Below are positions 15,847 to 24,515 of a stretch of DNA of 64,000 nt, one piece after another; position 1 is the stretch's first letter, and each line of letters opens with the position of its first letter. Source of the DNA: Candidatus Geothrix odensensis (GTDB lineage: Bacteria > Acidobacteriota > Holophagae > Holophagales > Holophagaceae); contig JADKCH010000002.1 in assembly GCA_016714685.1 (NCBI GenBank), positions 186,001 through 250,000 of the forward strand. The letters are read 5' to 3'. The position numbers and the translations under genes are program-made. The notes under the pieces are model-generated. The model did no database searches. It saw only the letters and a list, made by a program, of their open reading frames with translations, and had not been told where the DNA came from.

Positions 15847-15870
15847 GGCCTGCGCTCGTACAGTCGAGCC

Positions 15871-18165
15871 ATGCGCCTCCGGTTCCTGCCCCGTCTCCTG
15901 TCCCTCGGCCTTACCCTCGGCGGCCTCCTGCTGCCGGCCCAGGAAGGTTCCCACGTCCTGCGCACGGCCAAGGCCCAGGCCCGCCTCACCCTGGCCGAGG
16001 GCGCCCTGCTGCGGATCACGGCCACGGCGGAAGGGGCCAGCCCGGCCCTGCCCCCCGTCACGCTCGACCTTCCAGCCGGGGCCCCCTTCAGGCCGGTGTC
16101 CGGCACCGCACTCCTGGAGGCCGGGGGCACCCGCCTGACTCCCACGGGCCCCGCCTCCGTGACCGTGACGCCCAGGGACGGCCGCCCCTTCCACCTCACC
16201 CTCGAAGGCGACGCCGCCCGCCTCACCCTGCGCATCGTGGCCGAGGGGGCCACCGCCTTCCACGGCTTTGGCCAGGCCGTGAAGGCCCTGGGCGTGACGG
16301 ACGAAAGCCTGGAGCTGTACCACGAGCCCCACTTCGGCGATCAGACCTACCTGCACCTGCCCTTCTTCTTTTCGGATTCGGGCCTGGCCGTGGTCTTCAA
16401 TGCCGCGGGTCGGGACCAGGTGGATGTGGCCAAGGGCCGCGAGGTCACCCTCACCACCACCACGGGACGCCTCGACCTCTACGCCTGGAGCGACCCCGAC
16501 CCCGCCGCCCTGGTGGCCCGCTGGTACCGCCTGAGCGGATCGCAGAGCCTGCTGCCCCGCTGGGCCTTCGGCTACATCCAGTCGCGCTACGGCTACCGCA
16601 CCGACGCCGAGGTGCGCCAGACCGTTGAGCTCTTCCGCCGCTTCAAGCTGCCGCTGTCGGCCATCGTCCTGGACCTCTACTGGTTCAAGCGCATGGGCGA
16701 CCTGGCCTGGAACCGCGAGGCCTTCCCCGATCCCGAGGGCCTGGCCGCCTGGCTGCACAGCAAGGGCGTGAAGCTGGTGACCATCTCCGAGCCCTTCTTC
16801 ACCCGGGACTCCCAGGCCTTCGCGGAGCTCGATGCCGCGGGCGCCCTGGCGAAGGACGACCAGGGCCAGACGGTGCTCTGGAAGGACTGGTGGGACTTCG
16901 GCAAGGAGATCGGCGGGGGCGTCATCAACCCCCTGGCGCCGAAGGCCGCCGAGCTGCTGGGCGGCCGCTATCGAAAGCTGGCCGCGGGTGGCGTGGACGG
17001 CTTCTGGATCGACCTGGGCGAACCCGAGCGGGTGCCCGGCGAGGCCCGCTTCGGCACCAAGGGCGAGTACGACGAGCGGGCCTTCCACAATGCCTTCAAC
17101 CTCGAATGGGCCAAGCTCGTGCGCGGCGCCTTCCTGGCGGCGCACCCCGATCGCCGGCCCTTCATCCTCAGCCGCTCGGGCTACCTCGGCATCGCGGGGC
17201 TGGGCGTGTCCACCTGGTCGGGGGACGTGCCCGCCAGCTGGAAGGGCCTGAAGGACCAGCTCCCCCTGGGGCTGTCGGCCTCCCTTTCGGGCCTGCCCTT
17301 CTGGGGCTCCGATGTGGGCGGCTTCATCACCCGGGGTGGCGAGGCCATGCCGCCGGATCCCGAGCTCTACCTGCGCTGGCAGCAGTTCGGCGCCTTCACG
17401 CCCGTGTATCGCGCCCACGGCACGGGCCCCCGCGAGCCTTGGATCTACGGCGAGGCCTGGATGCAGCGGGTGAAAGCCGTACTCGACCGGCGCCAGCAGC
17501 TGCTGCCCTACATCTACAGCACCGCCTACCAGGTGTGGTCCGAGGGCCGGCCCATGCTGCGGCCCCTGTTCTTCCTGGATCCAGCCGATGCCGCCCTGCG
17601 CACGGACACGTCGGCCTTCCTCCTCGGCGATGCCATCCTCCTGGCCCCGGTCACCCAGCCTCTGGAGAAGGAAGCCGTGAAGCAGGTGCGGCTACCCAAA
17701 GGCACCTGGTACGACGCCTTCACGCTGGAGCGCCATGCGGGCGGCCGGGAGGTGGAGATCCCCCTCACCCTCGATCGCTTCCCGCTGTTCTACCGAGAGG
17801 GCGCCATCCTCCCCGTGGACGCCGGGGCCGGCGCCGAGGGCCTGATCCTGCTGCCGGGTCTCACGCCCAGCACCTTCAGCGTGTTCAGCGACGACGGCGA
17901 GACCGAGGCCTACCGCCGCGGCGCCGGGGAGAAGCTGCGGGTGGAGCTGGATGCCAGGGGCGTGAGTTTCTCCGGTGCCACGCGGGAACGGGAGCTTGTC
18001 CTGCTGCTGCCCCGCAGCCTGAAGCTGGCCCAGCCCCTGGCCGAGGGCGGCGCGGATCCCCTGTTCCAGCGGCTTCGCGTGGCCCTGAAGCCCGGCCGCC
18101 AGCGGGTGCCCTTCCCCCTGTTCGCCAGCAGCCATGACGGAGCGGCCAGGGATGCAGGCCGGTGA
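15871..18165 (+). CDS. glycoside hydrolase family 31 alpha-glycosidase, exported
   Basis: The 764-residue enzyme has a signal peptide, an N-terminal beta-sandwich (about residues 30-200), a (beta/alpha)8 barrel (about 210-560) and C-terminal beta domains. The GH31 nucleophile Asp is in GFWIDLGEPE and the acid/base Asp in STWSGDVPASW. The LGEPE form resembles transglucosylase/alpha-xylosidase branches more than the classical DMNEP maltase type, so the substrate cannot be named. It likely acts in the periplasm on alpha-linked oligosaccharides. No sugar transporter is adjacent. Confidence 0.9.
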   Translation: MRLRFLPRLLSLGLTLGGLLLPAQEGSHVLRTAKAQARLTLAEGALLRITATAEGASPALPPVTLDLPAGAPFRPVSGTALLEAGGTRLTPTGPASVTVTPRDGRPFHLTLEGDAARLTLRIVAEGATAFHGFGQAVKALGVTDESLELYHEPHFGDQTYLHLPFFFSDSGLAVVFNAAGRDQVDVAKGREVTLTTTTGRLDLYAWSDPDPAALVARWYRLSGSQSLLPRWAFGYIQSRYGYRTDAEVRQTVELFRRFKLPLSAIVLDLYWFKRMGDLAWNREAFPDPEGLAAWLHSKGVKLVTISEPFFTRDSQAFAELDAAGALAKDDQGQTVLWKDWWDFGKEIGGGVINPLAPKAAELLGGRYRKLAAGGVDGFWIDLGEPERVPGEARFGTKGEYDERAFHNAFNLEWAKLVRGAFLAAHPDRRPFILSRSGYLGIAGLGVSTWSGDVPASWKGLKDQLPLGLSASLSGLPFWGSDVGGFITRGGEAMPPDPELYLRWQQFGAFTPVYRAHGTGPREPWIYGEAWMQRVKAVLDRRQQLLPYIYSTAYQVWSEGRPMLRPLFFLDPADAALRTDTSAFLLGDAILLAPVTQPLEKEAVKQVRLPKGTWYDAFTLERHAGGREVEIPLTLDRFPLFYREGAILPVDAGAGAEGLILLPGLTPSTFSVFSDDGETEAYRRGAGEKLRVELDARGVSFSGATRERELVLLLPRSLKLAQPLAEGGADPLFQRLRVALKPGRQRVPFPLFASSHDGAARDAGR

Positions 18166-18252
18166 TCGGCGATCAGGCCGCCGGAGACTGCGCCCGCATG
18201 GGCCCAGGGGCACGGGATTACTGCCGGGGATGAAGCTGGAAATTTCCTTTTG

Positions 18253-18398
18253 GCCGGAGATGAACGGAGATGGGCTGAGAGAAGGCAGGGCGAGGCTGTT
18301 CCCGCATGGGCCCGCTGAAGGCGGTTTCCGGCCCTACCAGAAATCACCCGCCTCACGCCTCACGGCCCCATCTCCGCCCATCTCCGTTCATCTCCGGC
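18253..18398. repeat. intergenic inverted-repeat element, copy 1 (short form)
   Basis: Perfect 22-bp arms at 18253-18274 and 18377-18398 are reverse complements built from 10-bp units of the GGAGATGAAC type. Between them is a fragment of the GCATGGGCCC core seen in the other copies, degraded and lacking the second half. A further core fragment precedes it near 18195. It lies between the converging GH31 and ACT-domain genes. This copy lacks the ACCGATAAA-type inner hairpin. Confidence 0.85.
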
Positions 18399-18422
18399 TA
18401 AATGCAGTTCTGCTTGAGCCCC

Positions 18423-18833
18423 TCAGGCCAAAGCCCCGCGCCGCTGCAGCTCCCGCAGCACCGCCAGCGCCCGCGCGGCCTCGTCCACCGGCACGAAGAG
18501 GTGGTCGTGGTGCACCCCGGCGAACATGTTGCAGCTGATGCCCGCCGCGGCGAGGGCCTGGGACACGGCCGCCGTGAGGCCCACGGCCTGCAGGTCGGAG
18601 TGGACCCGCAGGGTGATCCACGCGGCGCGGAAGAGGACCGGCACCGGTTGGGCCAGGGCCGTCTCCTCCTTCAGCACCACCGTGAGGCCCTCGTCCTCCT
18701 GGAAGGTGGCCAGCGGGGCCAGGCCCGCCAGCCCGGTGCCCGGGGGCAGGCAGGCGAAGGCGTACACGCCCTCGTGCAGCAGTGGGTCCAGGGTGCGGAG
18801 CAGGAGGTTGAGGTCGGAGCTGGGGGTGCTCAA
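18423..18833 (-). CDS. ACT domain protein (DUF2241/COG3602 type)
   Basis: The 136-residue protein matches the COG3602 pattern: the opening SDLNLLLRTLDPLLHEGVYAF and two ACT-like halves. The second half contains ITLRVHSDLQAVGLTAAV and a conserved FAGVHHDHLFVP. Such proteins probably bind a small ligand such as an amino acid; none is established. No ATG fits. The TTG at 18833, preceded by GAGAAG, starts the conserved region and lies 22 bases after the previous stop. The gene follows the SnoaL-like gene in the same direction. Confidence 0.78.
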   Translation of the reverse strand: MSTPSSDLNLLLRTLDPLLHEGVYAFACLPPGTGLAGLAPLATFQEDEGLTVVLKEETALAQPVPVLFRAAWITLRVHSDLQAVGLTAAVSQALAAAGISCNMFAGVHHDHLFVPVDEAARALAVLRELQRRGALA

Positions 18834-18855
18834 GTGCTTCTCGGCGTCGGCCCGG

Positions 18856-19269
18856 TCAGGCGGAAAAGGGCTTGGAGATGTGCTGGTGCACCACCTGCCA
18901 GGCGCCGTCCAGGCGGCGGAGGCAGAAGGTGGCCCGCACCAGATCCTCGAAGGTCTTGCCACTGGGCAGCAGGCCGCCGCAGTGGATGAAGCCGTGGGCG
19001 AAGGCGAGGTCCCCCTCGGCGACCACGGCCAGATCCTGCCATTCGAAGCGCTCCCCGCCGGTGGTCTCGGGCTGCCAGTCCCCCCAGCTGCGCCGGTAGG
19101 CCTCGGCCCCTTCATGCTTCATGGGCGGCAGCACATCGTAGATGAGGGCCGCGGGGGCGTGGTCCTGCAGCACCTCCTCCAACCGGCTGGTGCGCGTGGC
19201 TTCCGCCCAGCGCTCCAGCAGCTGGCGGACCTGGGCGGCCTCGGGGGTGCTGGTGGGGGGCTGTTCCAT
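18856..19269 (-). CDS. SnoaL-like / nuclear transport factor 2 family protein
   Basis: The 137-residue product has the NTF2-like cone fold pattern: an N-terminal helix (VRQLLERWAEATR), then YDVLPPMKHEGAEAYRRSW, then beta strands ending in DGAWQVVHQHISKPF. This matches the DUF4440/SnoaL-like group. The function is unassigned; such proteins are small-molecule enzymes or accessory domains. A GGAG site precedes the ATG. It lies 21 bases after the CocE-like hydrolase gene. Confidence 0.82.
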   Translation of the reverse strand: MEQPPTSTPEAAQVRQLLERWAEATRTSRLEEVLQDHAPAALIYDVLPPMKHEGAEAYRRSWGDWQPETTGGERFEWQDLAVVAEGDLAFAHGFIHCGGLLPSGKTFEDLVRATFCLRRLDGAWQVVHQHISKPFSA

Positions 19270-19290
19270 GGCGCGGCTCCTAGGACGACG

Positions 19291-21234
19291 CTACTTCACC
19301 ACCGGCAGCTCCACGCAGCTGGCCAAGCCGGGAGCGTGGAAGATGCGCTGGGTGGCGGGCCGGTAGTCCTCCGGCTTGGCGAAGAAGATGTTGGGCACGA
19401 AGGTCTGGGGGTTGCGGTCGTAGAGGGGGAACCAGCTGGACTGCACCTGCACCATGACGCGGTGGCCCGGCAGGAAGACATGGTTGGCCGATGGCAGGGC
19501 GAAGCGGTACACCAGGGGCGCGTCGGGCTTGAGCGCCTTCGGCGCCGCCAGGCTTTCGCGGTAGCGGCCCCGGAAGATGTCCGCCGACACCATGAGCTGG
19601 AAGCCGCCCATGTGGGGCTGGCTGGCCACCTCGTCGGGGTACACGTCGATCACCTTCACCACCCAGTCGCTGTCGGTGCCGCTGGTGGCGGCCACCAGGT
19701 TCGCCACGGGCTCCCCCGCGAGGCGCAGGGGCTCCTTCAGGGGCGCCGAGACATAGGCCAGCACATCCGTGCGGCCCGAGGCCTCGCGCTGATCGTCCGT
19801 GAGCCACTGGGGCCAGGTGAGTCCCTTGTCATAGCCCACGGGCTGGATGGGCCGCGCCCGGAAGGGCACGGGCTTGGCGGGGTCGGACACATAGGCGTCG
19901 AAGGGCCCCTCGTCCGCCTTGGGCGGCGTGGTGGAAACAACCAGCCCCGCGCGGAGGTAGAAGGGCGTGGCCTGCACGGCCGAACCCTCGCCCGCCATGG
20001 GCCAGGCCAGGAGCTTCCGCCAGGTGTTGGTGCCCGTTTCGAAGGCGCTCACGGGCGGCAGGTCCGCCTTGGGCCCACCCTTCAGGTGCTGGTCGAGGAA
20101 GGGCTTCAGAACGCTCTGGCGGAACTGCAGGCCCGTGTCCTGGTTGAACTTCAGAGGCCCCAGGCTGCTGCCGTCGCCGATCTGCCCGCCGTGGTTCCAG
20201 GGGCCCATGGCCAGATAGAGCAGGTCCGTGCTGTCCTTGGGCTTCAGGGCCTTCCACACGGCGATGGCGCCGTAGAGGTCCTCGGCGTCGTAGAGGCTGT
20301 GCACCAGCAGCGTGGGCACGGTGAGGGGCCCCTTCCCGGTCCGCTCCGCCAGCACGCGATCCATGGCCTGCTGCTGCCAGAAGCTGTCGTAGGAGGGATG
20401 CTCGGCGATCTTGCGCCAGAAGCCCAGCTGGTCCATGCCGCGCCGCTTCGCCAGGGCGCCGGTGGAGCCGGCCTGCAGGAACATGTCGTAGTCGTCGAAG
20501 TGGCTGGTCCACCACTTCACGTCGCCGCCGCGGGTGGCCTGCTGGTCGTAGATGTAGCTGAGGTTCTGGGCGCGGAAGGCGCCGTGGTGGAACCAGTCGT
20601 CGCCGCGCCAGCCATCGACCATGGGGTTCATGGGCACGGCGGCCTTCAGGGCCGGGTGCGGATCCACCAGGGCCATGAGGGGCAGGAAGCCGTCGTAGGA
20701 GATGCCCAGGATGCCCACGCGGCCGTTGCTCTCGGGCAGGTGCTTCACCAGCCAGTCGATGGTGTCGTAGGTGTCGGTGCTGTGGTCCACGGCGGTGCCG
20801 TTGAGGGGCCCGCGCAGGGGCCGGTTCATGACGTAGTCGCCCTCAGAGCCGTACTTGCCACGCACGTCCTGCACCACGCGGATGTAGCCGCCCTCCACGA
20901 TGAGATCCGTGACGTTGTCATAGCCCTGGAGCACGGGGCCCAGGTGGGCGCTGTGGGCGTGGCTGGTGAGCTCCACGGCGTTGTAGGGCGTGCGGGTGAG
21001 CAGGATCGGCGCGCCCTTGGCGCCCTTGGGAACCAGGATGATGGTGTGCAGCTTCACCCCGTCGCGCATGGGGATCATCTCCACCCGGCGGGTGTAGTCC
21101 CAGTCCCCGGTAGCTTCCTGGAAGGCGGCGGGCATCTCGCTGGGCAGGGCGGCCTTCGGCGCCTGGGCCAGCAGGGCCGGGCCCAGCAGCAGGGCCAGCA
21201 GGGAGGACGAGACCGGGCGTCGGGCCATGGACAT
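19291..21234 (-). CDS. CocE/NonD family hydrolase (X-Pro peptidase-like), exported
   Basis: The 647-residue enzyme has a signal peptide (MSMARRPVSSSLLALLLGPALLA), an S15-type alpha/beta hydrolase domain with nucleophile motif GILGISYDG, and a C-terminal jelly-roll (about residues 380-640) as in CocE and glutaryl-7-ACA acylases. The Asp and His of the triad are consistent with SLYDAED and GPWNHGG. It would cleave an amide or ester in the envelope; the substrate is unknown. The ATG at 21234 has GGAGG four bases upstream; the open frame extends into repeat DNA, which is not part of the gene. Confidence 0.88.
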   Translation of the reverse strand: MSMARRPVSSSLLALLLGPALLAQAPKAALPSEMPAAFQEATGDWDYTRRVEMIPMRDGVKLHTIILVPKGAKGAPILLTRTPYNAVELTSHAHSAHLGPVLQGYDNVTDLIVEGGYIRVVQDVRGKYGSEGDYVMNRPLRGPLNGTAVDHSTDTYDTIDWLVKHLPESNGRVGILGISYDGFLPLMALVDPHPALKAAVPMNPMVDGWRGDDWFHHGAFRAQNLSYIYDQQATRGGDVKWWTSHFDDYDMFLQAGSTGALAKRRGMDQLGFWRKIAEHPSYDSFWQQQAMDRVLAERTGKGPLTVPTLLVHSLYDAEDLYGAIAVWKALKPKDSTDLLYLAMGPWNHGGQIGDGSSLGPLKFNQDTGLQFRQSVLKPFLDQHLKGGPKADLPPVSAFETGTNTWRKLLAWPMAGEGSAVQATPFYLRAGLVVSTTPPKADEGPFDAYVSDPAKPVPFRARPIQPVGYDKGLTWPQWLTDDQREASGRTDVLAYVSAPLKEPLRLAGEPVANLVAATSGTDSDWVVKVIDVYPDEVASQPHMGGFQLMVSADIFRGRYRESLAAPKALKPDAPLVYRFALPSANHVFLPGHRVMVQVQSSWFPLYDRNPQTFVPNIFFAKPEDYRPATQRIFHAPGLASCVELPVVK

Positions 21235-21381
21235 GGATCCTCCGGAGGCGGGACAGGGCTGGGCGGGATGGGGAATCCGCCAGTCTAGCCTGGGCCGGCT
21301 CCGCTCAGGAATCGCGGGGAACGGTGGATCGAGGGGCAGGGAAGACCCGGACCCCGCAGGGGCCGCTCGGACACTGGTTCT

Positions 21382-21958
21382 GCCGCGGATGAACCTGGAA
21401 ACTGCTTTATTGCCGGGTGATGAACGGAGATGAACGGAGATAAAGAAGGGCGAGACCGGACCCGCATGGGCCCGCCGCAGGCGGCTTCCGGCCCTGCCGG
21501 AAGTCATCCAGGGGGCACCGTGGCCGTGCTCCCAAAGGCCCGGCGGTGGTGCCCCCTGGGTAGAGCCCATGCTTGATGACGAACGGCCCCATCCTTATCG
21601 GTGTTCATCAGCTTTTATCGGTGTTCATCGGTGTTCCAGTTTTTGATCCTTCAACGAGGTGTCGTCAGCCACATCTGGCGTGTTCAGGCCTCAGAAAAGG
21701 ACCTTTTAACCACCGATGAACACCGATAAAGCAACGGCATCTGCCCGAGGGGTGCGCCTTCGGGGAACGCAGCCCGGCGCCCCGCTGGAGCTCACGCACG
21801 AGTTACGAGCGGTCCTATCACCGTCCATCTCCGTTCATCTCCGGCTGAACAGCTTTTTGGAATGGCCTACAGCGGCATCCGCACGCGTGACTGCCGGAGC
21901 GAGTCGGCCAGGAATCATCAGGGACGGCGGCCGAATCGACACAGGAGCACCGGACTTC
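21382..21958. repeat. structured intergenic repeat, copy 2
   Basis: This is the first of two tandem copies with a 577-bp period. An outer arm at about 21412-21445 (units like GGAGATGAAC) pairs with 21821-21845. Inside are a GC-rich core bounded by GCATGGGC and GCCCATGC, and a second long inverted repeat of TTATCGGTGTTCATCGG at about 21595-21637 against CCGATGAACACCGATAA at 21707-21732. No protein is supported in any frame. The copy lies upstream of the CocE-like gene and may affect its leader. Confidence 0.88.
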
Positions 21959-22430
21959 GGCCGTGGATGAACCTGGAAACTGCTTATTGGCCGGAGATGG
22001 ACGGAGATAAACGGAGATAAAGCAGAGCGAGGCTGTACCCGCATGGGCCCGCCGGAGGCGGCTTCCGGCCTGGCCGGAAGTCACCCTGGGGGCACCGTGG
22101 CTGTGCTCCCAAAGGCCCGGCGGTGGTGCCCCCTGGGTAGAGCCCATGCTTGATGACGAGAGGCCCCATCTTTATAGGTGTTCATCAGCTTTTATCGGTG
22201 TTCATCGGTGTTCCAGTTTTTGATCCTTCAACGAGGTGTCGTCAGCCACATCTGGCGTGTTCAGGCCTCAGAAAAGGACCTTTTAACCACCGATGAACAC
22301 CGATAAAGCAACGGCATCTGCCCGAGGGGCGCGCCTTCGGGGAACGCAGCCCGGCGCCCCGCTGGAGCTCACGCACGAGTTACGAGCGGTCCTATCACCG
22401 TCCATCTCCGTTCATCTCCGGCCGATGGCC
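21959..22430. repeat. structured intergenic repeat, copy 3
   Basis: This copy is nearly identical to copy 2 over most of its length. Outer arms: 21989-22021 and 22398-22423. The core is enclosed by GCATGGGC (22041-22048) and GCCCATGC (22142-22149). It holds a perfect 9-bp hairpin CTTCCGGCC-T-GGCCGGAAG (22062-22080) and a GGGGGCACC/GGTGCCCCC stem (22088-22096 with 22125-22133). The inner ATCGGTG hairpin follows. The whole could fold as one multibranched RNA or single-strand DNA of about 430 nt. The right end touches the stop of the GNAT gene. Confidence 0.88.
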
Positions 22431-22432
22431 GT

Positions 22433-22963
22433 TCACTCCTGGACGAGGCGGCAGCGGAAGCCGAAGACCGGCAGGCCCTGCTGGGAGAAGTCCAGGTCCT
22501 CGGAGCGCTGGAAGCCCAGGCGCTCGTAGAGGCCCCAGGCGATGCGCATGGCCTCGGTGGTGTGCAGGATGACCTGGGCGTGGCCCTGCTCCCGGGCGAG
22601 GTCCATGCAGGCCAGGGTCAGGGCCCGGCCCACGCCCCGGCCCCGGAAGGCAGGGTCGACGCCCAGCAGGCGGATGCCCGAGGCGTTCCGCTCCGCCGTG
22701 GCCGTGCCGCCGGAGCCGTACTGGGCCATGTCGCCGAAGTACACCACCCCACCGGCCAGCGCCCCCCCCTCCGTGAGGGCCACCAGCACCCGGGCCCCGG
22801 GCCGTTCCGCGAAGCTCCCGATGTCCGCCAGCAGCGCGTAGTACTGGGGCTGCTCCGCCGGCGTGGGGAAGCCCTCCAGCTGCGAGTACACCCCCACCAT
22901 GAGCTGCCCCAGGGCGGCGGCCTCCTCGGGGCGCAGGTCACGGATGGTGAGGGGGGCGGTCAT
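22433..22963 (-). CDS. GNAT family N-acetyltransferase
   Basis: The 176-residue protein has the GNAT fold with the acetyl-CoA pyrophosphate loop RGRGVGRAL near residue 110 and the preceding strand IRLLGVDPAF. The C-terminal half includes LYERLGFQRSED, typical of motif B. The acceptor substrate cannot be inferred. The stop lies three bases from the end of repeat copy 3. Confidence 0.88.
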   Translation of the reverse strand: MTAPLTIRDLRPEEAAALGQLMVGVYSQLEGFPTPAEQPQYYALLADIGSFAERPGARVLVALTEGGALAGGVVYFGDMAQYGSGGTATAERNASGIRLLGVDPAFRGRGVGRALTLACMDLAREQGHAQVILHTTEAMRIAWGLYERLGFQRSEDLDFSQQGLPVFGFRCRLVQE

Positions 22964-23008
22964 GGTGGTTCCTCGGGAAGCGGGTCGTGAGAGACGGGCC
23001 GCCCCTCA

Positions 23009-23362
23009 TCACTGGATGGCGATGGAGCCCTTCTGCGCCGCGACCACCTTGCCGCCCTGGCTGTAGGTCACGGTGTAGGTGCCCGAGGTGCCGGCCTCGT
23101 TGATGGCGACCTCGAAGGTGGTGCTGCCGCGGGTATCCCCGATGGTCGCCCGGCCCGTGGAGCCCTTGCGGAACACCACCTTGGGCGCCGCGAGCACGCG
23201 GTCCGTGGCCAGGTCCTTGATCTCGGCCTCGCAGATGCAGTCCGTGGGGAAGGCCTTCACCGACGAGAAGGCCACCGAGACCGAGAGGCCTGCGGCGTCT
23301 GAGGCGAGGGCGGGAATCGCTGAAACGCAGGCCGCCAATAGGAAGGAATGGGCGAAGCGCAT
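23009..23362 (-). CDS. small exported protein of unknown function
   Basis: The 117-residue product starts with a signal peptide (MRFAHSFLLAACVSAIPALA) and continues as an Ig-like or beta-rich domain with a CIC pair in FPTDCICEAEIKD. The start at 23362 has AGGAG at a good distance; an in-frame ATG four codons upstream does not. I do not recognise the family. It may be a periplasmic or surface protein. Confidence 0.68.
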   Translation of the reverse strand: MRFAHSFLLAACVSAIPALASDAAGLSVSVAFSSVKAFPTDCICEAEIKDLATDRVLAAPKVVFRKGSTGRATIGDTRGSTTFEVAINEAGTSGTYTVTYSQGGKVVAAQKGSIAIQ

Positions 23363-23416
23363 GGGGCTCCTCATGCATCAGGCACTCGATCGTGCGGACG
23401 AAAGCTTAACGGAGGA

Positions 23417-23611
23417 TCAGGTCTGAAGCCTACTGCGTCTGGCTTGGCGGTAGAGGAACCAGCTGCCAATCAACCCCGCAAGGATGAGGAGGCCGACGAC
23501 GGGGTGGGTCAGAACGAAGACCTGGATGGGCGTGAAGCCCTTTCCGAAGGCGTACAGGGCCACCACCGCGATCACGATCTGCTTCCAGTTGAGACTCTGG
23601 TGGATATCCAT
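23417..23611 (-). CDS. small membrane protein, two TM helices
   Basis: The 64-residue product has two hydrophobic helices (about residues 10-28 and 35-53) and a basic C terminus (RQARRSRLQT), giving an N-in/C-in hairpin by the positive-inside rule. It sits 11 bases after the next upstream gene in the same direction, so the two are probably co-transcribed. No function can be assigned. Confidence 0.6.
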   Translation of the reverse strand: MDIHQSLNWKQIVIAVVALYAFGKGFTPIQVFVLTHPVVGLLILAGLIGSWFLYRQARRSRLQT

Positions 23612-23622
23612 GGACTCGCGAC

Positions 23623-24426
23623 CTACTGCGCCAGGGAGTACCGCAGTACGGCGCCCGCCTGGGGTTCCTGCAGGGCGAAGAGGCCATCGTAATAGGCGAG
23701 GAGCGTGCGGAGGGTTTCGGCGTGATCCAGATCCTGGCGGTCCAGTTTGGAGAAGATGCTGATGTCGCAGCGATCTCTGATCCCGGTGAGCACGTCGATC
23801 ATGATGGGCTGGACTTCGGTTTCCGTGGGGATGGTGCGTTGCTTCCCAAACGAGCTGACCAGCACCCCATTGAGGGCTCCCAGCTGCCGTTCCAGCCGCT
23901 CCTTGGGGAGGTCGGCCAGGAAGGGAAGCTTGTACTGGACCCGGTCCGGGAAAAGGTAGGCGAAGGCCTGATCGTGGCTGCGCGAATCCAGGTAGCGCGT
24001 GATGTCCATCGTCGAGCGCATGTACTCGATGATCGCCCGGTCGTCGGCATGGGGGATGCGGCTCAACACCAGCTTGGTGCAGTACTTCGCCGTGATGGGC
24101 GTGAGGCTCGCCGTGCGATCCTTGCGGAGCGCTTCGATGGCGCGCTGGAGGATCTCCTGGAAGAGCTTCGGCTCCTGCTCCTTGATCGTCCTGAACACGG
24201 CTACTTCGAGTAGCGCCGATTCCGTCTGGGTGGGCAGCTGGAAGGCCTCCCAGGCGGTCGTGACCATGGGCTCGAACACCCGTCCGGCCGCGATCACCAC
24301 CAGGATTCCGACCCAGTGGGGGACCTTCCCGATGTTCCGCTTGATGGCCGGGATGTTAATGATCCCGAAGTAGATCAGGCCAATCAGGGCGCTAACCGCG
24401 CCTGCGATCAGGATCCTTGTGAACAT
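23623..24426 (-). CDS. membrane-anchored protein of unknown function
   Basis: The 267-residue protein has two N-terminal TM helices (about residues 5-23 and 38-55), then a soluble, mostly helical domain rich in charged residues. I recognise no motif. Base use is less GC-biased than in neighbouring genes, as in the lipoprotein gene upstream, which may point to acquisition as a block (23.4-26.9 kb). The small membrane-protein gene follows it after 11 bases. Confidence 0.68.
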   Translation of the reverse strand: MFTRILIAGAVSALIGLIYFGIINIPAIKRNIGKVPHWVGILVVIAAGRVFEPMVTTAWEAFQLPTQTESALLEVAVFRTIKEQEPKLFQEILQRAIEALRKDRTASLTPITAKYCTKLVLSRIPHADDRAIIEYMRSTMDITRYLDSRSHDQAFAYLFPDRVQYKLPFLADLPKERLERQLGALNGVLVSSFGKQRTIPTETEVQPIMIDVLTGIRDRCDISIFSKLDRQDLDHAETLRTLLAYYDGLFALQEPQAGAVLRYSLAQ

Positions 24427-24515
24427 GGGGACCTTTTATGGGTGTAGGGAAGCGACCACATTTGCATCGAAGTGCTATGAAACATGACTCTGAGCTTCCA
24501 ACTCGTACCACCGCG

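Noticed and set aside
21285..22169. short frames inside the repeat elements (60-110 codons)
   Set aside because: They recur only because the repeats recur, change frame between copies and lack ribosome binding sites.
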